DNA of 64,000 nucleotides, from the NCBI GenBank assembly GCA_016933275.1, contig JAFGBI010000190.1, forward strand, positions 1 through 64,000, in the 5' to 3' direction. Positions within the stretch are counted from its first letter, which is position 1. Each line of letters starts with the position of its first letter. Shown piece by piece: positions 33,218 to 42,318 of this stretch. A program made the position numbers and the translations under genes. A model generated the notes under the pieces. That model had not been told where the DNA came from. It ran no database searches and saw only the letters and a list, made by a program, of their open reading frames with translations. The stretch comes from Polyangiaceae bacterium. Its GTDB lineage: Bacteria > Myxococcota_A > Polyangia > Polyangiales > Polyangiaceae.

Positions 33218-35809
33218 CTACGCAGACGGGCGCGGCCGGCGCCAAACGCGGCGGACTGCGTGCAACACAGCGGGCATCACCACCACGGCGGCCGTGGTGG
33301 TGGCGAACTCGCCGGCGATGGCGTACTTGCCGAAGGACTGCAGGGCAGGGCTGTCAGCGATGAGCAGGGCGCCGTAGCCGATGATGGTGCAGAGGCTGCA
33401 GAGGAAGACCGCTCCGCCCGCTGACTCCACGCCCGCCGCCACGTCGCCGGACTGGACGCGGATCCGTTCGAAGACGTTGATCGCGTACTCGACGCCAAGC
33501 CCGAGGGTGAGTGGAATGGCGATGAAGTTGAGGAAGTTGAGCCGTACCCCGAGCCAAGCTGCCCCACCCACGGTCAGCAACGTCGCCAGGAGCACTGACC
33601 CCAGCACGCTCGCCGAGGCGACCACGCGGCGCGTAACCAGTACGGTCAGCGCGACGATGAGGAGCAAGGCAGCGAAGGTGGCGCGCGGTGCGTCGCGCGC
33701 GATGCTGCGGATGACCGCGGCGAAAATCGTGGCGCGGCTCGCGTTGGGAACGATGCGGCCATCCGGGAGCTTCACCGCCTCGAGGATCGACGTGATGGCG
33801 AGGATGTTCGCCCCGTTGCTCTGGGAAACCCCGCGCGCCAAGTAGGCGAAGACGGGGGTTCCGGTGCGTCCATCGCGCTCACCCCAGAGTTCGCGGAGGA
33901 GCGGGGGTAGGTCCTCCGCCTCGAGCGGGCGCAATCGCTCCGGTGGGCGCCAGTCGTCGGCGATGCGCGCGTCATCGCCCTCGAGGCGACGTCGGACGGC
34001 ATCGATGTGGGTCCGGATCTCCGCGAGCAGCTCGAGCTTCTTCGCGACCGTGGCAGGCGCTCCGCCGAGGTAGTCGTAGATGGTCTCCACCCGTTCGACG
34101 TAGCGGTCTCCTCCGAGCTCGACGTCGGCCTTCTCCACCTGTTCTGCGACGGACAGCGCCTGCGACATGTCATCCACCAGGAGCAGAACGGGAGAACCGC
34201 GGACCCCCGTCACCTCCGTGGCCTTGTCGCTCCAGGCTCCCGCCCCAGAACGCTTGCTCGACCGACTGGTGAGGCGGGAGAAGTTGTATTCCCAAGGATC
34301 CGTCAAGTAGCTCGGCAGCCTGACCACGGCTGCGATGGCCAGGATGAAGGCGACAGCGACGACGGTCCCGGGCGCGGTGCGACCAACCCAGGCCGCAATG
34401 TCCCCGCCGAAGCCCGCGTTCTTCCGCAGCGTGGGGCTCGTGCCGCTCTTCCGCCAGCCAGTCCCGATCTGGTCTACCGCCGAGATCGACGCTGGCATGA
34501 TGAGGAACGCCGCCACCCAGCTCGCCACCATGCCAAATCCACCGATGAGGCCGAACTCGCTGAAACCGCGGAAGCTCGTCACGAGAAGACAGCCGTACGC
34601 CCCCCCCGCCGCCAGGGAGGCCAGCCAGGTCCCGTTGCGTACCGCCAACGCTGCCTCCACGATGGCCGCTTCCATGGCATCCCCGGCGGTGCGGCGCTCA
34701 CGGTAGCGCGCCAGGTACATGATCCCGTAGTTGATCCCGTTGCCAGCCACGATCGAGATGAGGAAGCTCGTGGCGGCGTTGAGGTGGCCGTATGCGAGCG
34801 CAGCGATAGCGAAGGCAAGCGCCGTTCCAACCGCCGTGCTGAAGCCGAGGTGCAAGAGCGAAGTGGCCGAGCGGAAGTAGACGACGATGGACGTGAGAAT
34901 GAGCGCGACGCCAAGCACCGCGACCATCCAGATGTCCTGGATCAGCGCTTCACGCTCGGCGATGGCGTTCGGGATGCTCCCCGACAGGCCTACGGTCAAC
35001 GCCGGATGGAAAGTGGACGGGGCAAGCTCCGCGATGATGACGTCGAGGCGCCGAACGAGCTCGTCGCTGCTTAGCTCCCCCATCCCAGCGCCGGGCGCCG
35101 ACACCATCAACAGGAATCGCGTCCCCTCGCGGTTCTGGTAGTACCCGGTAGGAAAACGATCGATCTTGGCGACTCGTGCCTGCGCCTCCCGTTCGAATCG
35201 CCGGAGCGGGGGCTCGTTGCTCGGCGAAGCCGCAGACGCGGCCGCCGGAGCACCCTGGGACGCGACTCCAGGCAGCGACTCGGCCACGCCGGGGCCATAT
35301 TCCTCAGTGATCTGCACCTCGCAGGGATCGTCGATGTCCACGAAGCCGGGAGCGGCAGCGGCGCGCGCCTTCCCGAGCTCGCACTCGACGAGGGCGAGAT
35401 CTCGCTCGGGAACGAAGAGCCAACGCCACTCGCGGTAGAAGGCGCGGACCTCCTCTGGTCCGTGATCGACTCGGGTCACGATTTCCGGGGGCAACAACCG
35501 CACCCGTCCCTCGAGCGCGTCGATGAACCGGCGGTTCTGCGCGGGATCGGGCGATTCCACGACCACCTCGACCGATGCACCGCTCCCACCCTTGCGCGCG
35601 AGCGTCCCGTTGTAGCGCTGCGCCGTGGGATCCCAAGTGGGCAGAAGGTGCACGAAACTGCCGTGGATCTCGAGGCGGGCGGCGAGCAGAACGCACGCGA
35701 GGAGCAGTACGAGGGCAACCATGAGCACGCGCCACGGTGCACGCGCGGCCGCCAACGTGTAGCCGACAAAAACGCGGTCGATGAGGTGACGGGGCGGATC
35801 GCTAGCCAT
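33218..35809 (-). CDS. RND/MMPL-family exporter (hopanoid/lipid transporter-like)
   Basis: The 863-residue protein has one N-terminal membrane segment, a large periplasmic loop (about 50-300), a block of five or six segments, a second loop (about 480-690) and a final block of five segments. That is the two-fold RND layout of the MMPL/HpnN type rather than the 1000-residue AcrB type. In such exporters the Asp/Tyr relay lies in the central segments; GNGINYGIMYLARYRER and GLGVEYAINVFERIR are the matching repeats. The substrate is unknown, with lipids most likely. The 5' region upstream holds two palindromic elements. Confidence 0.85.
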   Translation of the reverse strand: MASDPPRHLIDRVFVGYTLAAARAPWRVLMVALVLLLACVLLAARLEIHGSFVHLLPTWDPTAQRYNGTLARKGGSGASVEVVVESPDPAQNRRFIDALEGRVRLLPPEIVTRVDHGPEEVRAFYREWRWLFVPERDLALVECELGKARAAAAPGFVDIDDPCEVQITEEYGPGVAESLPGVASQGAPAAASAASPSNEPPLRRFEREAQARVAKIDRFPTGYYQNREGTRFLLMVSAPGAGMGELSSDELVRRLDVIIAELAPSTFHPALTVGLSGSIPNAIAEREALIQDIWMVAVLGVALILTSIVVYFRSATSLLHLGFSTAVGTALAFAIAALAYGHLNAATSFLISIVAGNGINYGIMYLARYRERRTAGDAMEAAIVEAALAVRNGTWLASLAAGGAYGCLLVTSFRGFSEFGLIGGFGMVASWVAAFLIMPASISAVDQIGTGWRKSGTSPTLRKNAGFGGDIAAWVGRTAPGTVVAVAFILAIAAVVRLPSYLTDPWEYNFSRLTSRSSKRSGAGAWSDKATEVTGVRGSPVLLLVDDMSQALSVAEQVEKADVELGGDRYVERVETIYDYLGGAPATVAKKLELLAEIRTHIDAVRRRLEGDDARIADDWRPPERLRPLEAEDLPPLLRELWGERDGRTGTPVFAYLARGVSQSNGANILAITSILEAVKLPDGRIVPNASRATIFAAVIRSIARDAPRATFAALLLIVALTVLVTRRVVASASVLGSVLLATLLTVGGAAWLGVRLNFLNFIAIPLTLGLGVEYAINVFERIRVQSGDVAAGVESAGGAVFLCSLCTIIGYGALLIADSPALQSFGKYAIAGEFATTTAAVVVMPAVLHAVRRVWRRPRPSA

Positions 35810-35822
35810 TCACGTGCCTGCA

Positions 35823-35980
35823 AGAGCAGCAATCAGGTTGATTACTGCGTCAAATCAACAACCTAGAGCACCGAACCGGCAGCAGACGTCTCCGGAGGCA
35901 GCTCTGGAAACGCGTCCTCGCCTCGCACGGACGCGTTTCCAGAGCTGCCGTTGCTGTCGGCAACCTGGTCGGTGCTCTAG
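35823..35980 (+). repeat. CTAG-ended palindromic element, copy B
   Basis: This 158-bp element starts 14 bases upstream of the RND exporter start codon. Its inner stem is a perfect 20-bp palindrome, GGCAGCTCTGGAAACGCGTC (35897-35916) with its complement at 35930-35949 and a 13-base loop. The outer 12-bp stem pairs 35863-35874 with 35969-35980. The small 5' hairpin has one mismatch (TGATTACT). Confidence 0.9.
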
Positions 35981-36136
35981 CACAGGACGTGCCAAGCGAC
36001 CCCCTTGACGTGCTGCTGTACTAGGCCTGAAGATCCCCACGTCACACGCGGATCTTCGGCAGCGCGGTGATCGGCGCCGGAGGCGCCCGCGGCTCATCGA
36101 GCGGCGAGGAGGGGGAGGCCGCGGGTCGCGGCCGAT

Positions 36137-36161
36137 GCGGGGGAGGGCTCGCCTCCCCCGC
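36137..36161. other. Perfect 10-bp GC hairpin between two palindromic elements
   Basis: GCGGGGGAGG and CCTCCCCCGC enclose a 5-base loop GCTCG. It lies in the roughly 240-base spacer between copies B and C, downstream of secF on the minus strand. It has no T-run, so terminator function is uncertain. Confidence 0.5.
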
Positions 36162-36223
36162 CAAAAGGAAGCCTGGCGCAGGCATGATCCGCCGCCGTGT
36201 TTGGGTTGCGGGCCTGTCCTGCG

Positions 36224-36383
36224 CTAGAGCAGCAATCGGGTTGATTGCTGCGTCAGATCAACAACCTAGAGCACCGAACCGGCAGCAGACCTCTCCAGAG
36301 GCAGCTCTGGAAACGCGTCCTCGCCTCGCACAGACGCGTTTCCAGCGCTGCCGTTCCTGTTGGCAACCTGATCGGTGCTCTAG
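36224..36383 (+). repeat. CTAG-ended palindromic element, copy C
   Basis: A full-length 160-bp copy bounded by CTAG at both ends. The terminal 20 bases CTAGAGCAGCAATCGGGTTG are inverted, with a few mismatches, as the last 20. The 12-bp outer stem and 20-base inner stem (19 of 20 paired) are retained. It lies in the same orientation as copy B, 243 bases away, between secF and the RND exporter. Confidence 0.92.
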
Positions 36384-36622
36384 GACGATCGGCAAGGCGC
36401 AGGTGACGGAATGGGGTTCGCAGGCTCGGCAGCCCATGGCGTGGGCCGTGGGTGTGACCTTGGAGCGTGCCTCAGCGGCCCACCTGTCGCGGCTTTCGAC
36501 CCCCGGTGGCGACGAAGCGGCTCGCCGTTGGACGCCACAGCGACTCGTATGGTCTCCCGCGCTGGTAGCCGGCGGCGCCGACACCGGAACCGCCCAGCGC
36601 CCTCTTCCGCCGCTCGGCCAGC

Positions 36623-37900
36623 TCAGGCGGTCGCCGGCTTCGGGGTCTGCTTGCGTTTCTCCTCGCCGATCCGACGACCCTTCTTCTCGAACCGCGCGAA
36701 GACCGTCTGATCCAGGAAATAGGTGACGGGGAGCGCGACGTAGATCGACGAGTACGTGCCGGCGACGATGCCGAACGTGAGGGTGAGGGCGAATTCCTTC
36801 AGCGTACCGGTGCCCCAGACGAAGATGCCCAGCAAGCTGATGATGGTGGTCGTGCTCGTCAGCAGCGTCCGCGACATCATCTCCGAGAGGCTGGCGTTGA
36901 TGATCGCTGAGAACGATGCTCCGCGCATTCGGCCGAGGTTCTCGCGGACGCGGTCGTAGACGACCACGGTGTCGTTGACCGAATAACCGATGATGGTGAG
37001 CACGGCTGCCACGGTCGATAGCGTGAGCTCGTGGCGGAGCAAGGTCAGAAACCCCACGGTGAGGATGGCGTCGTGGGTGAGGGCGAGCACCGCGCCAGGA
37101 GCGAACCGGAGATCGAACCGGAACGCGATGTACGCCATGATGAACACGAGCGAGAGCGCAACGCTGATGATCGCGGAATCCCGGAGCTGCTTCCCTGCTT
37201 TGGGACCGATCCACTCCGAGCGGAGCGGGTTGGTAGCGTCCCCCTCGAGCATGGCGGGTACGCGGTCCTGGCCGAGCTTCGCCTGGAGCGCCTGCATGAG
37301 CTGGTCCCCCTTGCTCATGAGCTGGAGCTCCACCTTGTTGTCGCGGGCGCTCTGCACCGAAGGATTGTTCGCGCCGGGGCGCAGCTCGAGGTGAAACTCG
37401 GGCGTCACCTGCGCCGCAAACCGTTCACGGAGTCGGGCGAGCTGTGCGTCGTCCACGGCCTCGCGAAAGCGGACGGTGACCTTGTCGCCACCGGGGCTGA
37501 TCTTGACCTCCGACGCAGCTTCGCTCGCCGGGCAATCCTTGGGGTCGAGCCCCTCTCCCGAACAGACGACCCGATCGATCGCCTGCGCCGCGAGCTCGGT
37601 CACCGTGCTCACATCCTGTACGCGGATGATGTACTGCGCCGGGTGCGTGGGACTCTCGACGTGGATCACATCGGCGCCCGAGAAGCCAGCAGCCTCCACC
37701 GCCTGCCGGATCTCCACTGCCTCGATCGGCGGGGTGAACGCCACCTCGATCTCGGTTCCGCCCCGGAAGTCCGTGCCGAGCACCGGACCCGGCCAGAAGA
37801 ACATCGCGATCGAACAGAGGACGACGACAACGCTCGCGCCAACGAAGTACCGGCGCGGGCCCATGAAGTTGAAGACGCGATTGACGGGAAAGAGCTGCAT
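36623..37900 (-). CDS. secF: Protein translocase subunit SecF
   Basis: It works with SecD to drive late steps of protein export using the proton gradient. The 425-residue protein has six membrane segments, the GTDFRGGTEIEVAF opening of the first periplasmic region and the conserved IGYSVNDTVVVYDRVREN in the fourth-fifth segment area. The first periplasmic region (about 45-235) is nearly twice the usual size, including a two-cysteine stretch (CSGEGLDPKDC). It follows secD by 20 bases. Confidence 0.93.
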   Translation of the reverse strand: MQLFPVNRVFNFMGPRRYFVGASVVVVLCSIAMFFWPGPVLGTDFRGGTEIEVAFTPPIEAVEIRQAVEAAGFSGADVIHVESPTHPAQYIIRVQDVSTVTELAAQAIDRVVCSGEGLDPKDCPASEAASEVKISPGGDKVTVRFREAVDDAQLARLRERFAAQVTPEFHLELRPGANNPSVQSARDNKVELQLMSKGDQLMQALQAKLGQDRVPAMLEGDATNPLRSEWIGPKAGKQLRDSAIISVALSLVFIMAYIAFRFDLRFAPGAVLALTHDAILTVGFLTLLRHELTLSTVAAVLTIIGYSVNDTVVVYDRVRENLGRMRGASFSAIINASLSEMMSRTLLTSTTTIISLLGIFVWGTGTLKEFALTLTFGIVAGTYSSIYVALPVTYFLDQTVFARFEKKGRRIGEEKRKQTPKPATA

Positions 37901-37920
37901 GCGCCTACCTCAGTCCGGGT

Positions 37921-40068
37921 CTAGCCCACGCGGAACTTGGCCTTGCGGCCCATCGTCCGCACATAGAGATCGAAGAGGACGCGCGACACGAAGACGCCGC
38001 AGAAGATGTTGACGGTGGTGCCGACCATCAGGGTGTAGGCGAAGCCCTTGATCGGCCCCGTACCGTACTGAGCCAGGACGAGGGCCGAGATGATCGTGGT
38101 GAGGTTGCCGTCCACGATCGCGCTGAGGGCCCGATCGAACCCGATCGACACCGCCGCGCGCGGGCTCTTGCCATCGCGTAGCTCGTCGCGAACCCGCTCG
38201 TTCTGCAGCACATTCGCGTCCACGCCCATGCCCATGGTGAGCGCGATGCCGGCGATCCCCGGCAGCGTCATGGAGGCGCCCAGCGACGCCAGGATCGCGA
38301 GCTGGAGGAAGACATTGAGCATCACGGAGACCGCCGAGATGAGCCCCGCGTACTCGTAGTAGGCGAGCATGAACACGAGCACCAGGAAAGCACCGACCGC
38401 AGCGCCCTGGACGCTCAGGTCGATCGCGTCCTTGCCGAGGGACGGCCCAATCCGCTGCTCGTTCGACGGAGAAATGGGCGCCGGCAGCGCACCCGAACGG
38501 AGCACCATCTCGAGCTTCCGCGAGTCCCGGAGCTGGATCTCGGGATCGCTCGAGCCCATCGTGATCTGGGCGTGGCCACCCGTGATCGCCGTCAGGATCT
38601 CGGGGGCGCTCTCGACCTTGTTGTCGAGGATGATGGCGAACCGCTTCTTGACGTTGGCGGTGGTGATCTTGCCAAACACGGAGCCGCCCTGCTCCGTGAA
38701 GACCAGCCCGACGTTCCAGCCCCCGAGCGAGCCCTTGCTCTGATCGGGCTGGGCCCGTGCGTCGCGGAGCATGTCGCCGGTGATCTCGGCGCGGCTCTTG
38801 AGGAAGTACGTCCGCCACCCCGCGGGCCCCTGCTTCAAGGTCACCTCGTCGATCGTCTCGTACTCGAGGCCATAGCCGACCTCCCGGTCCGGCGGCAGCT
38901 GCAGGCTACCGACCCACTCCTTCAGGCGTTCGAGGGTGACCTTCGGTTCCTCGGTCTTGGGGATCGGCAGGTACGCGAAGGTGATCACCTTGACGATACG
39001 ATCACCGTTCTCATCGACCCCGCTCGGGACCCGCTCCCGCTGGAATTCGAGCCCCTCGAGCGGCCAGGCCGCACCCTTCTTCTCGAGGTCGTTCTTGACC
39101 GGCCCGAAAAAGTCGAGGTCGTCGTCCAGTAGCTTGAACTCGAGGCGGGCAGTCTGGCTGATGACGTCGCGGATCTCCGCGAAGCTCCGCTCGTCCTCAC
39201 CAGGGACCTCGACGATGATGTCCTCGGATCGGGTCGAGACAGCCGCCTCCTTGAGGCCGAGCTCATCCACACGGCGGAGAACGATCTCCTTCGCCTGAGC
39301 CACGGCGGTGTCGCGGATCTCGGACGCCGCCGCCTCCCGTACCGTGTAGATCGCACGGTTGCCGTTGACCTCGGGGTTGCCGAGGTCGGCGCGGAAATGG
39401 TCGCGGAAACGCGCATCGATGCGCGCCTCGACGTCAGCCAGGTCCGTGAAAGTGAGGATGAGCTGGTTCGCGGGCTGGCGTGGCGCCTCGACCACGACCT
39501 TCTCACGAAGCTGCTTCAGGACCTCCTCGGTCGGGGCCTGGTTGGCGCTCTGGAGGCCGTAGCTCGTGGCCAGAACCGCGCGCATCTCCTCGTAATAGCG
39601 GTCGCGTCGGTCACGGATCGCTTCGTCGACGTCGACCGTGTAGACGAGGCGAAGCCCGCCACGAAGGTCGAGGCCCCGTCCGAGCTTCATGTTGACGCGC
39701 GGAGGCAGCTCGGCGCGTGGTGCGCAAAGGTAGTCGGGGCAAGGGAGCTTGCCCCCCGTCATGTCGCCCAGCGTGGGCCACATCGAGAGGATGGCTACGA
39801 GCGCGAGCGACACGACCAGACCTGCCCGCATGCGCCAGCTGAAGTCGATGAGGTTGGTGGCGGCGAGGAGCGCCCAGATCGTGAAGATCCCGAGCACCGC
39901 CATCGCCCAGAAGGAGTCGAAGTAGGCGGAACCCGCCGCGGCTGCGGCGCAGCCAGCGGCGATCCAGAGCGCGTTGCGTCGAGGCCGTTGGAAGTACCCC
40001 AGCGCCGCCAGCAGCACGGCCAGGCTGGCGAACACGTAGGTGAGGATCTGGTTGACCTGGTTAGTCAC
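37921..40068 (-). CDS. secD: Protein translocase subunit SecD
   Basis: The 715-residue protein begins at a GTG. It has an unusual set of three short N-terminal membrane segments before the conserved LGRGLDLRGGLRLVYTVDV of the first periplasmic domain. A long P1 head (about 130-515) and the five C-terminal segments with GMGVDANVLQNERVRDELR follow. The length exceeds the E. coli protein by about 100 residues, mostly in the N-terminal segments and head. yajC is 27 bases upstream and secF 20 bases downstream, the classical operon. Confidence 0.94.
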   Translation of the reverse strand: MTNQVNQILTYVFASLAVLLAALGYFQRPRRNALWIAAGCAAAAAGSAYFDSFWAMAVLGIFTIWALLAATNLIDFSWRMRAGLVVSLALVAILSMWPTLGDMTGGKLPCPDYLCAPRAELPPRVNMKLGRGLDLRGGLRLVYTVDVDEAIRDRRDRYYEEMRAVLATSYGLQSANQAPTEEVLKQLREKVVVEAPRQPANQLILTFTDLADVEARIDARFRDHFRADLGNPEVNGNRAIYTVREAAASEIRDTAVAQAKEIVLRRVDELGLKEAAVSTRSEDIIVEVPGEDERSFAEIRDVISQTARLEFKLLDDDLDFFGPVKNDLEKKGAAWPLEGLEFQRERVPSGVDENGDRIVKVITFAYLPIPKTEEPKVTLERLKEWVGSLQLPPDREVGYGLEYETIDEVTLKQGPAGWRTYFLKSRAEITGDMLRDARAQPDQSKGSLGGWNVGLVFTEQGGSVFGKITTANVKKRFAIILDNKVESAPEILTAITGGHAQITMGSSDPEIQLRDSRKLEMVLRSGALPAPISPSNEQRIGPSLGKDAIDLSVQGAAVGAFLVLVFMLAYYEYAGLISAVSVMLNVFLQLAILASLGASMTLPGIAGIALTMGMGVDANVLQNERVRDELRDGKSPRAAVSIGFDRALSAIVDGNLTTIISALVLAQYGTGPIKGFAYTLMVGTTVNIFCGVFVSRVLFDLYVRTMGRKAKFRVG

Positions 40069-40095
40069 GAGCTCGGCTCCCGCGGAAGGCGCGGC

Positions 40096-40491
40096 CTATT
40101 TCTTCTCGGGTTGATTGTCCCCGGTGTCGCGACCGAGAAGGGTCGTCTTCAGGACGTCCACCTTCACCCCTGCCGCGATCTCGAGCTTGGCATAGCGGTC
40201 GCCGATCTCGAGCAGCTTGCCGACGAGCCCCGATTGGGTGAGGACGCGGTCGCCCTTCTTGATCTCAGCGAGCGCCTTCTCCTGGCGCTTGGCCTGTGAC
40301 CGGCTCATCCACCACATGAGGATGAAGAGGGGCGCGATCATGAGAAGCATCGGCAGCATCGGGCCGAACCCCGTCGTGTCGCCGCTGCCCGGTGAGGGCG
40401 CGGGGGTCGATGCCGGTGCGGGGGCGGGTTGACCGACCTCCGTCCGCACGGGCTGCTGAGCGGGGAGCTCCTGGAACGCGGAATAGGCCAA
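40096..40491 (-). CDS. yajC: Preprotein translocase auxiliary subunit YajC
   Basis: The 131-residue protein has a Pro/Ala-rich start, one membrane segment (about 48-64), then SRSQAKRQEKALAEIKKGDRVLTQSGLVG, the YajC signature. It ends in a lysine-rich tail. The start is a TTG at 40491 with a clear GGAG about eight bases upstream. It heads the yajC-secD-secF operon. Confidence 0.9.
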   Translation of the reverse strand: MAYSAFQELPAQQPVRTEVGQPAPAPASTPAPSPGSGDTTGFGPMLPMLLMIAPLFILMWWMSRSQAKRQEKALAEIKKGDRVLTQSGLVGKLLEIGDRYAKLEIAAGVKVDVLKTTLLGRDTGDNQPEKK

Positions 40492-40663
40492 TCGGATCTC
40501 CGGGAGGCGCGGCTATACCCACTTTGCGGGGGCCACGCAAGGTGCGTCCCAGCTGGGTACGGTCGGCTCTCCCCGCGACAACGTTGCTGGATCCGGGACG
40601 GAGGAGAGGGGTGAACAGGCGTTGAGGGGGCGCCCGATGCTCAGCGTTGTCTGCGGCCACGGC

Positions 40664-40692
40664 TTGACAGGCAAACGGGCGGCGGGTAGTGG
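40664..40692 (+). promoter_or_regulatory. Candidate sigma-70 promoter of tRNA-Val
   Basis: A perfect -35 box TTGACA (40664-40669) is followed after 17 bases by TAGTGG (40687-40692), a weak -10 box. The predicted start would be some 50 bases before the tRNA. Confidence 0.5.
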
Positions 40693-40750
40693 TTGCGCCC
40701 CTCCTTGTCCGGCTCGGAACCCAACGTACGGTCCACCTCCTTCGGACCAC

Positions 40751-40822
40751 AGGCGCGTAGCTCAGTGGAAGAGCACTACCTTGACACGGTAGGGGTCCGC
40801 AGTTCAATCCTGCGCGCGCCTA
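40751..40822 (+). tRNA. tRNA-Val (anticodon GAC)
   Basis: The cloverleaf is complete: acceptor arm AGGCGCG/CGCGCCT, D-arm with GCTCAGTGGAAGAGC, anticodon stem CTACC/GGTAG with loop TTGACAC, and T-arm CGCAG-TTCAATC-CTGCG. The discriminator is A and CCA is not encoded. Anticodon GAC reads valine codons GTC and GTT. Confidence 0.95.
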
Positions 40823-41212
40823 CTACGGATTGTGATGTTGGGGTTTTTGTCTTGGGCTCGTTCGACGCCGGGGGGTGCGCTGTCCTCGGCACCGTGTTCG
40901 GCTCTTTCGGGCGCGCTGCGAGTCGATCCCCCCTCACCGCGTCGCGGTCATCCGCCATGGCAGTTTGACGCATGATGGTGTGGGGCCGCGGTGCGCTCGA
41001 CACGGCACCATTCGCCGGGCAAATTGCCGGCGGACGGAGGGTGGGGAAGCGCGTCGTACACACCCGGGGGCCGTGCTCGTCGTTCGGTGCGGGCGCGGAT
41101 GGATGGGGCCCGCCCCATTGGGTCGCAGACGCTAGTTTGATGGGCACGGGCGGCGCAGCACCGCTCGGCGTCCAGGGGTGAAGGTACTAGGCCAGGGAGA
41201 CAACGCACGAAT
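40823..41212. other. 390-base gap between tRNA-Val and infC
   Basis: No gene is supported. A short stem CGCCGG/CCGGCG sits at 41013-41032. The region presumably carries the infC promoter and leader, but no clear -35/-10 pair or known leader motif was recognised. Confidence 0.5.
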
Positions 41213-41980
41213 ATGGCAATGGGGCGACGATTCAGCCGCGAACCGCGGGGGCCGCAGATCCGGATCAACCACCGAATCCGGGTGCCGGAGGTGCGCGTCG
41301 TGGACGAAGACGGGTCAAACCTCGGGGTGATCCCCACCGAGGATGCCCTCCGACGAGCCCAGGCGAAGGGACTGGACCTCGTGGAGGTGAACCCGAAGGC
41401 CTCGCCACCGGTCTGCAAGATCCTCGACTTCGGCAAGTACAAGTACGAGGAGAAGAAACGGCAGCGAGAGGCGAAGAAACGCCAGACGGTGGTCGAGGTC
41501 AAGGAGATCAAACTCCGTCCCAAGACCGACGACCACGACCTCAACGTGAAGGTACGTGCCGCCCGCAAGTTCCTGGAAGCGGGCAACAAGGTGAAGGTGA
41601 TCTGCCGCTTCCGCGGTCGCGAGATCACCCACCCGCAGATCGCGGCCCAACAGCTCGAGTTCATCGTCGCCCACTGCGAGGAACTCGCCAACGTCGAGCA
41701 GCGGCCAACCATGGAAGGCCGCGCGATGACCATCATCATCTCGCCCAAACCCCAGGTCCTCCATCGCCTCGCCCAGGAGCGGGCAAAGCAGACCGAGGAG
41801 AAGGCACGCGCCGAGAAGTCCGGCCAGGTTCTCGATGACACCACCGGTGCTGGGGAGGATCTCGATGACGATCTCGACGAGGACGACGATCTCGACGAGG
41901 ACGACGAGGACGACGAGGACGACGAGGACGACGAGGGCGACGAGGGCGACGAGGGCGACGCCGGCCCCGGCGAGGGCTAG
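41213..41980 (+). CDS. infC: Translation initiation factor IF-3 with a long acidic repeat tail
   Basis: It binds the 30S subunit and checks initiator-tRNA and start codon. The first 180 or so residues match the standard two-domain protein: RINHRIRVPEVRVVDEDG, KGLDLVEVNPKASPPVCKI, DFGKYKYE, the linker RQREAKKRQ, and KEIKLRPKTDDHD. About 45 to 50 extra residues follow, nearly all Asp, Glu and Gly, produced by a 9-bp tandem repeat. ATG GCA ATG at the start gives two options. Unusually, rpmI and rplT do not follow; the next gene is a convergent kinase. Confidence 0.94.
   Translation: MAMGRRFSREPRGPQIRINHRIRVPEVRVVDEDGSNLGVIPTEDALRRAQAKGLDLVEVNPKASPPVCKILDFGKYKYEEKKRQREAKKRQTVVEVKEIKLRPKTDDHDLNVKVRAARKFLEAGNKVKVICRFRGREITHPQIAAQQLEFIVAHCEELANVEQRPTMEGRAMTIIISPKPQVLHRLAQERAKQTEEKARAEKSGQVLDDTTGAGEDLDDDLDEDDDLDEDDEDDEDDEDDEGDEGDEGDAGPGEG
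41894..41956 (+). repeat. 9-bp tandem repeat inside infC
   Basis: Seven units in a row: GACGAGGAC four times, then GACGAGGGC three times. They are in frame and encode Asp-Glu-Asp and Asp-Glu-Gly. Changes in copy number would alter tail length without a frameshift. Confidence 0.9.
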
Positions 41981-42021
41981 CGCGGCGATCCGGTCGATCG
42001 CTGGGTCAGATCACTGGCCCG

Positions 42022-42181
42022 CTAGACCAGCAATCAGGTTGATTGCTGCGTCAAGTCAACAACCTAGAGCACCGAACCGGCGGCAGATCTCGCCCGAGGC
42101 GCCGTTGGAAACGTGCCCTCGCTGGGCATGGGTACGTTTCTAGCGGCGCCGTTGCTGTCGGCAACCTGATCGATGCTCTAG
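42022..42181 (+). repeat. CTAG-ended palindromic element, copy D (structurally covarying)
   Basis: A 160-bp copy between convergent infC and the kinase gene. The small hairpin AGCAATCA-GGT-TGATTGCT is perfect. The inner arms GGCGCCGTTGGAAACGTGCC (42098-42117) and GGTACGTTTCTAGCGGCGCC (42131-42150) differ from copies A-C, yet still pair: several positions changed on both sides or became G-T pairs. The outer stem has 11 of 12 pairs. Confidence 0.9.
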
Positions 42182-42318
42182 CCCATTTCGGGTGAACTCT
42201 CGACCGAGACTGGCGGGAAATTGCCGCCGGTCGGGGGCGACGAGCCCTCTGGTCGGAGTTGCTTCGGTTGGCTCGGTCCGCTGACTGCGCTGAGGCAGAC
42301 CGGGGGGGACCGATGATC

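Noticed and set aside
41013-41032. Terminator after tRNA-Val
   Set aside because: The stem has only 6 bp, lacks a T-run and is about 190 bases downstream; support is too weak.
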